Source: BJHQ01 sp964654285
GTDB taxonomy: Bacteria > Planctomycetota > UBA11346
Assembly (NCBI GenBank): GCA_964654285.1
Contig: CAZZJC010000003.1
Span: forward strand, 62,001-126,000
DNA length: 64,000 nt
Direction: 5' to 3'
Positions within the stretch are counted from its first letter, which is position 1. The number at the start of each line of letters is the position of its first letter. The notes below the pieces were generated by a model. It saw only the letters and a program-made list of their open reading frames with translations. It made no database searches and was not told where the DNA came from. This document shows, in pieces, positions 60,301 through 64,000 of this stretch. The position numbers and the translations under genes were made by a program.

Positions 60301-61299
60301 CGCACCGGCCTCGCCGCCTGGGTGCTGTCGAGCGAGATGGAGTTCACCGGCGCCTGGGACATCGAGGCCGCGCTCGACGACTTCGACGGCCACAGCCCGA
60401 TCGTCCAGCGCTGGGTGGATCGCAGCCTGGCCTGGTTCAGGCAGGAAGACCCCCTCCAGCGTCCGGTGAGCATCCATTTCAGCCATCCGTGGCGGGCGAA
60501 GCAGCTCTGGCGCACGCCTGGACTCGGATTCAGCAACAGCAACTGCTACACCGCCTTCCAGTCCGAGATGGGCAACCGCTTCGGCGGCGGGCAACGCGAA
60601 CTCGGCCGGGCGTTCACCTATTATCTGGACCACTGCTTCCCGGCCTGGTCGCTGAAACGTCCGACCCTGATCGGCGAATGGGGCGGACGCTGGGTCAACA
60701 ACGGCCAGAGCGAACTGTCCGCCGAACTGCGCACCGGGGTGTGGATGCAGGCCTGCCTGCCCTTCGGCGGCGATACCGGATTCTGGTGGTACCTCTGGGT
60801 CGATGCCGCCGACCGCTGGCGCGACTACGCCACGGTGGCGCGCTTCCTCGCCGACGACGATCGGCGCGGCAAGGGCTACCGGATCGCGCAACCCCAATGG
60901 CGCGGCAACGGCAATGCGGTCAGCGTGCTCGGCATGGCCGGCCGCGAGCACCATCGCTACTACGCCTGGATCAGCGGATCGGACCAGCGCCTGCCGCAGC
61001 GTCCGCTGGCCGACGGCGGGATCCTGGAGGCCGCCACCGGATCGCCCGGTTCCACCTGGCGCTGCGAACGCTGGAACTGCGCCACCGGCACGATCGCCCA
61101 GGCCACCACGGTGGTCGCGGACGCGCGCGGCACCGTCGCCCTGCCCCTGGGCCCGCTCACTCCCGATGTCGCGTTCAAGCTGGACCGCCAGGCAACCGGC
61201 GCGGCCACGCCGCCCGGCCGCCCGGAGACCACGTCGCTGACGACGCCCCCGACTCCGGCAGCCACGCCGGAAACGCGCACCCGGCCGCTGGGGCGCTGA
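57310..61299 (+). CDS. very large secreted DUF5060 / clan GH-A glycoside hydrolase
   Basis: 1329 residues. A basic N terminus and hydrophobic leader (RRIILALLAMLHAASAAEW) form a signal peptide; starts at residues 11 or 15 are also possible. The N-terminal ~650 residues are beta-rich and probably carbohydrate-binding, including a barrel-like section around residues 310-420. A DUF5060-type sandwich (about 680-770; GPGRWRWKFTPTAPGTWRYR) precedes a TIM barrel. Candidate catalytic Glu residues lie in VLSSEMEFTG and TLIGEWGGRW, spaced as in clan GH-A. It likely hydrolyses an extracellular polysaccharide. The ATGA overlap with the GT9 gene is odd for an unrelated function. Confidence 0.78.
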   Translation: MKRHRRSRPLMLCRMRRIILALLAMLHAASAAEWTAAITIRSGAEQVWRLEPAQDWRAHGSLTLAWESPDRGNADAWAEICLVTADDRFFATAAPLAIAGDLGRDRLSVPLSASDWATDAGILDGDALATVRELRLRLHPGRAGAPRPLHVVLRPEADRPSDADPVVQLVVPGRVDRRAWHELRLRLPRRDASDIVGGEVDLIAADGRAWPLFLDQPWHADATGRWRAKGGPYWVLRLRPDERPAAPARLRWKTATKTWTSADFPVPDGIAASEVVAPPATPSLPVPTSPAWNGPWAQVRGEGFIRQPAATFPPCPAPTLIWRLGWGGFRGTRGTAWPQATAVDALAAAGCASVDLLPQWLAEEQGAFRFGTSPWASVQGGPLRHPLEIWQDDALLLTWRAQARDLIARMRASPGLEGWRLGLTRSANDDAQVKRLREFLVGMVGLVAASDGRPCAILHPQAVDFRKPEPAKSGAWFGFEDHTQGWRASALSALGGDRSRLQTSSSFASQGRSSLAIPFAAAGALRTGGVEIPLDRNLFNLDRLEFDALVQAGEGTVVQLYVWVTDQHHRWFQQRLSAVSGGGRWQKVLADFSDNARWESVGHHEPWGAEVRRRVRAMGISAFCHATGPDAAKPASLFLDRVRRFGWPVESASAALRFLDLSADGTETGSPPTSLARWSPISASFQLSGQPLNPYDPDHADVVGEVEGPDGAKRSHPAWWEVPYRLAPANGGERAILAGPGRWRWKFTPTAPGTWRYRIVARIKDREDWKTAESPWRSVAVTAEASAGFPVPVRTCRTDPLWWETAEGAWWYPLGINLRSPGDDRQDDLIAEALRDRRDDVRAFPFTSSADWERLGTGAYERWFAQMRKAGMNWARVWMSPWWCGQEWAREWDDYGGLTWYSQQQAARLDRILDLAAAQGVYLQVELQNHGMTSPAIRAQGTPGVDSQWDPAGRNPGSPYNRVNGGPCDHPSEFFSSDEVWKIHAKRLRYINARWGWRTGLAAWVLSSEMEFTGAWDIEAALDDFDGHSPIVQRWVDRSLAWFRQEDPLQRPVSIHFSHPWRAKQLWRTPGLGFSNSNCYTAFQSEMGNRFGGGQRELGRAFTYYLDHCFPAWSLKRPTLIGEWGGRWVNNGQSELSAELRTGVWMQACLPFGGDTGFWWYLWVDAADRWRDYATVARFLADDDRRGKGYRIAQPQWRGNGNAVSVLGMAGREHHRYYAWISGSDQRLPQRPLADGGILEAATGSPGSTWRCERWNCATGTIAQATTVVADARGTVALPLGPLTPDVAFKLDRQATGAATPPGRPETTSLTTPPTPAATPETRTRPLGR

Positions 61300-61386
61300 A
61301 GCCCATTTTGTCCTGGCCGCCTCGTTGCCCTGGGGATGCCGGCCTGGACGCTCCGTCCATGCCCTGATCGCCGCCATGTCAGAACC

Positions 61387-61515
61387 GCCTACCTGGGACC
61401 GGCCTTGGCCGCCGGCCTGATCCGCATGACGCTTCCCGATGAACCCAACAGCCGCAGCCAGCGCTATGCCTTGACGCCTGCTGGCCAGGCCATGGCAAGA
61501 ACCGAACCCGCATGA
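61387..61515 (+). pseudogene. C-terminal remnant of a Fic/RecG-like (AlbA-type ATP-binding) gene
   Basis: An open stretch ends in YLGPALAAGLIRMTLPDEPN and SRSQRYALTPAGQAM, the well-known C-terminal winged-helix signature (P-L-L-x-x-G-L-I-x-M-T-x-P-D-x-P-x-S-R-x-Q-x-Y-x-L-T-x-x-G) of AlbA_2/RecG-like and Fic-linked proteins. Nothing of the upstream ~400 residues remains. Its TGA overlaps the LacI start as ATGA, so the remnant sits where a leader gene would be. It is probably the residue of a horizontally acquired gene. Confidence 0.6.
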
Positions 61516-62522
61516 GCGCACCCCAGACCATCTACGACATCGCCACCCGTGCCGGGGTCGGCATCGCAACGGTCAGCCGGGTGCTGAACGGGTCGAGCAA
61601 GGTCGGGCCGCAGACCCGGCGCCGGGTCGAGCAGGCGATGCGCGAACTCGACTACCGGCCCAACCGGGCGGCGCGCCGGCTGGCCACCGGCGGGCCGAAC
61701 CGGCCGCGCGTCGCCGCCCTGATGCCGTTCTTCAGCGCCGCGTTCTATTACGCGATCTCGCGTCCGCTCGCGTCCGGTCTGGCACAGGCGGACATCGATC
61801 TGGTGCTCTGCAACGTCGCCAGCCGCACCGACAAGCAGCGCTTCCTCGACCGCATCGTCGCGGAGCGGTCGGCCGAGGGCGTCGTCCTGGGTTCGATGGG
61901 CATCGGCCCCGACCGCCAGGCCCAGCTGAAACGGCTGGGCATCCCGGTGGTCTCCATCGAATTCCCCCTGCCCGGCATCCCGACGGTCTCGGTCGACAAC
62001 CTGAACGGCTGCGCCCTCGCCGCGCGCCACCTCGTCGCCTGCGGGGCGAAGCGTCTCGGCCTGATCGGCGGGCCGGTGCTGGCGGTGCCGTTCCGCCTGC
62101 GCGAGGAAGGTTTCCGCACCGTCGCCGGCGACGACGCCGCGATCGAGCGCGCGACCGAGGTGTCGCCCGCCGCCGGAGCCAAGGCCGCCGCCGCGCTGCT
62201 CAAGGCCGATGCGGAACTCGATGGCATCGTGTGCGTGAACGATCTGCTCGCGGTCGGCGCCATCGAAGAGCTCGCCCGCCGCCAGCGCCGCGTGCCCGAG
62301 GACGTGCAGGTCATCGGCTTCGACGATCTGCCGCTCATGGATGTCCTGGGCCTGACCACGGTGCGCCAGCCGATGTCCGAGTTCGGCGACTGGGCCGCCC
62401 GCGCGATCGCCGAGAGCATCGCCCGGCCTGGCGTCGCGGTGGCCTCGCAGGAGCTCGACCTGACCCTGATCCCGCGCCGGACCAGCCGGGCGGCCAGACC
62501 GCGCAAACGCCAGGTACGATAA
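61512..62522 (+). CDS. LacI-family transcriptional regulator
   Basis: 336 residues. The N-terminal helix-turn-helix is TIYDIATRAGVGIATVSRVL followed by the hinge helix region PNRAARRLATG. A periplasmic-binding-protein-like effector domain fills 65-320 (VIGFDDLPLMDVLGLTTVRQP is its usual signature). It probably represses sugar-utilisation genes until a sugar binds. It lies between the DUF5060 glycosidase and a convergent HEAT gene. The glycosidase or the cassette at 8591, with its LacI-type operator, are candidate targets. Confidence 0.92.
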   Translation: MSAPQTIYDIATRAGVGIATVSRVLNGSSKVGPQTRRRVEQAMRELDYRPNRAARRLATGGPNRPRVAALMPFFSAAFYYAISRPLASGLAQADIDLVLCNVASRTDKQRFLDRIVAERSAEGVVLGSMGIGPDRQAQLKRLGIPVVSIEFPLPGIPTVSVDNLNGCALAARHLVACGAKRLGLIGGPVLAVPFRLREEGFRTVAGDDAAIERATEVSPAAGAKAAAALLKADAELDGIVCVNDLLAVGAIEELARRQRRVPEDVQVIGFDDLPLMDVLGLTTVRQPMSEFGDWAARAIAESIARPGVAVASQELDLTLIPRRTSRAARPRKRQVR

Positions 62523-62531
62523 ACCGGGCGG

Positions 62532-63449
62532 CTATTTCGGCGCGGCCGCGAATTCCTTGGTGTGCTCGTTCCACCAGGCGAAACCGCGATCGATGGCCTC
62601 GATGCGCTTGACCAGATCGGCGCGGGGATCGAAGCCGAAATCGTTGCCGCAGAGCAGTTTCAGGCAGCGCCGCAGATGGTCGCCGGCGATGTTGGCCTCC
62701 AACGCGATGAGCAGGTGCGGGATGGCGGGCTTGTAGTCGACCTTCACCAGCGCCTCGGCGGCATAGCGGCGGACGCCGGCATCCGCATCGCAGAGCGCGT
62801 CGACCAGGGCCGGGCCATAGGTGCGGTCGCCGAGCTGGCCCAGGCCGATGGCGGCGGAGCGGCGGACGAGCAGGCGTGGATCCTTCGCCAGCGCCTTGAC
62901 CAGGGTCTCGCCGGCCTCGGCGGCGGCGGTCGCACCGAGGTCGGTGATCGCGCCCAGGCGTTGGCTGGCGTCGTCGTCCTTCTTCGCGCGGTCGAGCCAC
63001 TCGGCGGTGCCGGCGCGGTTCAACTGGTTGAGGGCATTCATCGCGGCCAGGCGGACATTCGCATCGGCATGCGTCAGCAACCGCTTCAGGGCGTCGGACG
63101 AACCGACCGCGTTGAGATGCTCGAGGGCGAGGCAGGCGGCGATGACCTCGGCCGAGGTGTGGCTGGCGGCCTCGAGGAATGGCTGGAGATGGGAAATCGC
63201 CATCGGATCCTGCAACCGCGCGAGATGGCCGATGGTGGCGATGCGGGTCTTCTCCGCCGGATCGCGCAGGCGCAGCACCAGGGCGCTGAAATGCCGGCGG
63301 TAGGTGTCGTCGGCGGCGCGGGCGGCGGAGAGGATCGCCTTCTGGTCGAACTCCTCGGCGGCGAGCGGCATGCGACCGCCGATCCCGAGCAGGACGGCGA
63401 GGCTGAGGAGGATCCGGAGCATGCGGCCTCGCGACTGCGGCTTGTGCAT
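62532..63449 (-). CDS. secreted HEAT-repeat protein
   Basis: 305 residues from MHKPQSRGRML, with a signal peptide (LRILLSLAVLLGIGGRMPLAA); MLRILL at 63422 is an alternative start. Residues 60-270 are HEAT/PBS-lyase-type repeats of about 31 residues, e.g. SDALKRLLTHADANVRLAAM, DPRLLVRRSAAIGLGQLGD and DADAGVRRYAAEALVKV. These form a solenoid for protein contacts in the periplasm or at the surface. There is no enzyme motif. It ends 9 bases from the convergent LacI gene and is divergent from the partial gene at 63659. Confidence 0.8.
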   Translation of the reverse strand: MHKPQSRGRMLRILLSLAVLLGIGGRMPLAAEEFDQKAILSAARAADDTYRRHFSALVLRLRDPAEKTRIATIGHLARLQDPMAISHLQPFLEAASHTSAEVIAACLALEHLNAVGSSDALKRLLTHADANVRLAAMNALNQLNRAGTAEWLDRAKKDDDASQRLGAITDLGATAAAEAGETLVKALAKDPRLLVRRSAAIGLGQLGDRTYGPALVDALCDADAGVRRYAAEALVKVDYKPAIPHLLIALEANIAGDHLRRCLKLLCGNDFGFDPRADLVKRIEAIDRGFAWWNEHTKEFAAAPK

Positions 63450-63658
63450 CGGGGCGACCCTAGTCCCACCCGGACAGGCAGCCAACCCCGCAGGCTGCCC
63501 CCGGGGCGCCGTGTGTCAGATCGGTGCGGCAGGGAATCCGCCGACCATCGTGCTGCGGTCTGCCGTCTTTCTTGAACCAAACCGTCTCGCGTGATCCAGA
63601 CCGGATCCGGTGCGCCTGCCGGCGCTCGACATGGGCGCATGCGGACCAGACTCGCCGC

Positions 63659-64000
63659 GTGGCACCTGCAGATGGGAACCTGCGCGGCGGCGCGGCGCCG
63701 CCACGATCGCGCTCCGCCCGCGCGGCCGGGCTGGTCCGCCTGGGCCTGGGGATCCTCGCCGCGACGCTGACCGGGGCCGATCCCCTGCCGACCCAGGGCA
63801 CGGCGGCGACCGAGGCGACCCGCATCCTCCAGGCCCTGGCGGGCGGCGATGCCAAGGCCTTCGACACCGCATCCCCGGCCACCCTGCTGGCGGCGGTCGC
63901 CGATCCGCGCTGGCCCGGCCGCGAACGACGTTGGACCCTCGTCCTGCCCGCCGCCCTGGCACGACTGACCCCGCAGCAGCGGACCAGCGTCCTCGCCCGC
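63659..64000 (+). CDS. N-terminal part of a secreted protein (3' end outside window)
   Basis: A frame open from GTG at 63659 to the window edge, 114 residues. A basic stretch leads into a signal-like hydrophobic segment (AGLVRLGLGILAATLTGAD). An Ala-rich helical region follows (ATEATRILQALAGGDAKAF, then RWTLVLPAALARLTPQQRTS). The style resembles the other secreted solenoid proteins of the window. No family can be named from this fragment, and the start codon is uncertain. Confidence 0.5.
   Translation, partial: MAPADGNLRGGAAPPRSRSARAAGLVRLGLGILAATLTGADPLPTQGTAATEATRILQALAGGDAKAFDTASPATLLAAVADPRWPGRERRWTLVLPAALARLTPQQRTSVLAR

Noticed and set aside
1..64000. CRISPR arrays
   Set aside because: No regularly spaced direct repeats of 25-40 bases were seen; the repeats present are isolated elements or hairpins.
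1..64000. tRNA or rRNA genes
   Set aside because: No cloverleaf-like sequence or rRNA core was recognised in the gaps. A tRNAscan run would settle it.

Overview
The window is high-GC, gene-dense bacterial chromosome with long overlapping reading frames and a Gram-negative envelope gene (a family 9 heptosyltransferase-like enzyme). Several contents are typical of the Planctomycetota/Verrucomicrobiota/Lentisphaerota (PVC) branch: many sulfatases with a radical-SAM maturase, secreted GH36-like and DUF5060 glycosidases, paralogous uroporphyrinogen-decarboxylase-like methyltransferases, Gfo/Idh dehydrogenases, phytanoyl-CoA dioxygenase, an FAD oxidoreductase and pseudopilins fused to lectin-like folds. 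The phylum assignment is an inference from gene content; there is no rRNA gene to confirm it. No tRNA, rRNA, CRISPR array, transposase or phage gene was seen.

Layout. 1-8.0 kb: a glycoside-degradation cluster with the 3' end of a GH36-like gene, a secreted sialidase/BNR-like protein, a decayed GH36 fragment, an intact GH36 alpha-galactosidase-type enzyme, and a secreted GH36-like enzyme with a C-terminal LamG domain. 8.1-12.0 kb: a three-gene cassette (URO-D-like methyltransferase, Gfo/Idh dehydrogenase, TIM-barrel epimerase) bracketed by two direct copies of a ~135 bp element with near-perfect terminal inverted repeats. 12.2-19.1 kb: a large HEAT-like protein, then a FAH-family hydrolase, a DUF3592-like membrane protein, a secreted protein, a beta-propeller lipoprotein and hisB. 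19.1-26 kb: two regulator/catabolic pairs, a tandem-FAD oxidoreductase with a divergent AraC regulator, and phyH plus a URO-D-like gene with another divergent AraC regulator. 26.2-35 kb: a sulfate-ester locus with a third AraC regulator, three Cys-type sulfatases, a SulP transporter and the anaerobic sulfatase maturase.

35.2-38.3 kb: an operon ptsH-pgpA-rsbU-like-rsbW-like, combining HPr, phospholipid synthesis and partner switching. 38.5-43.5 kb: a nitric-oxide module in which norR is divergent from a hemerythrin protein, a degenerate RIC-like small protein and quinol-type NO reductase. A GG-N10-GC sigma-54-type site and three related operator-like repeats lie between them. 43.7-51.9 kb: four co-directional pseudopilin-like genes; one encodes 1779 residues and two carry LamG-like folds. 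52-57 kb: aminotransferase, small lipoprotein, MBL-fold hydrolase, dapB and a GT9 glycosyltransferase. 57.3-64 kb: a 1329-residue DUF5060/GH-A enzyme, a remnant of a Fic/RecG-like gene, a LacI regulator, a secreted HEAT protein and the start of another secreted protein.

The noncoding DNA holds three kinds of dispersed structure: a ~135 bp TIR element (two copies); a 100-200 bp element that begins within a few bases of the stop codon of three unrelated genes; and clusters of short perfect hairpins with 2-5 nt loops and unrelated stem sequences. These repeats are the part of the window least explained by known gene families.
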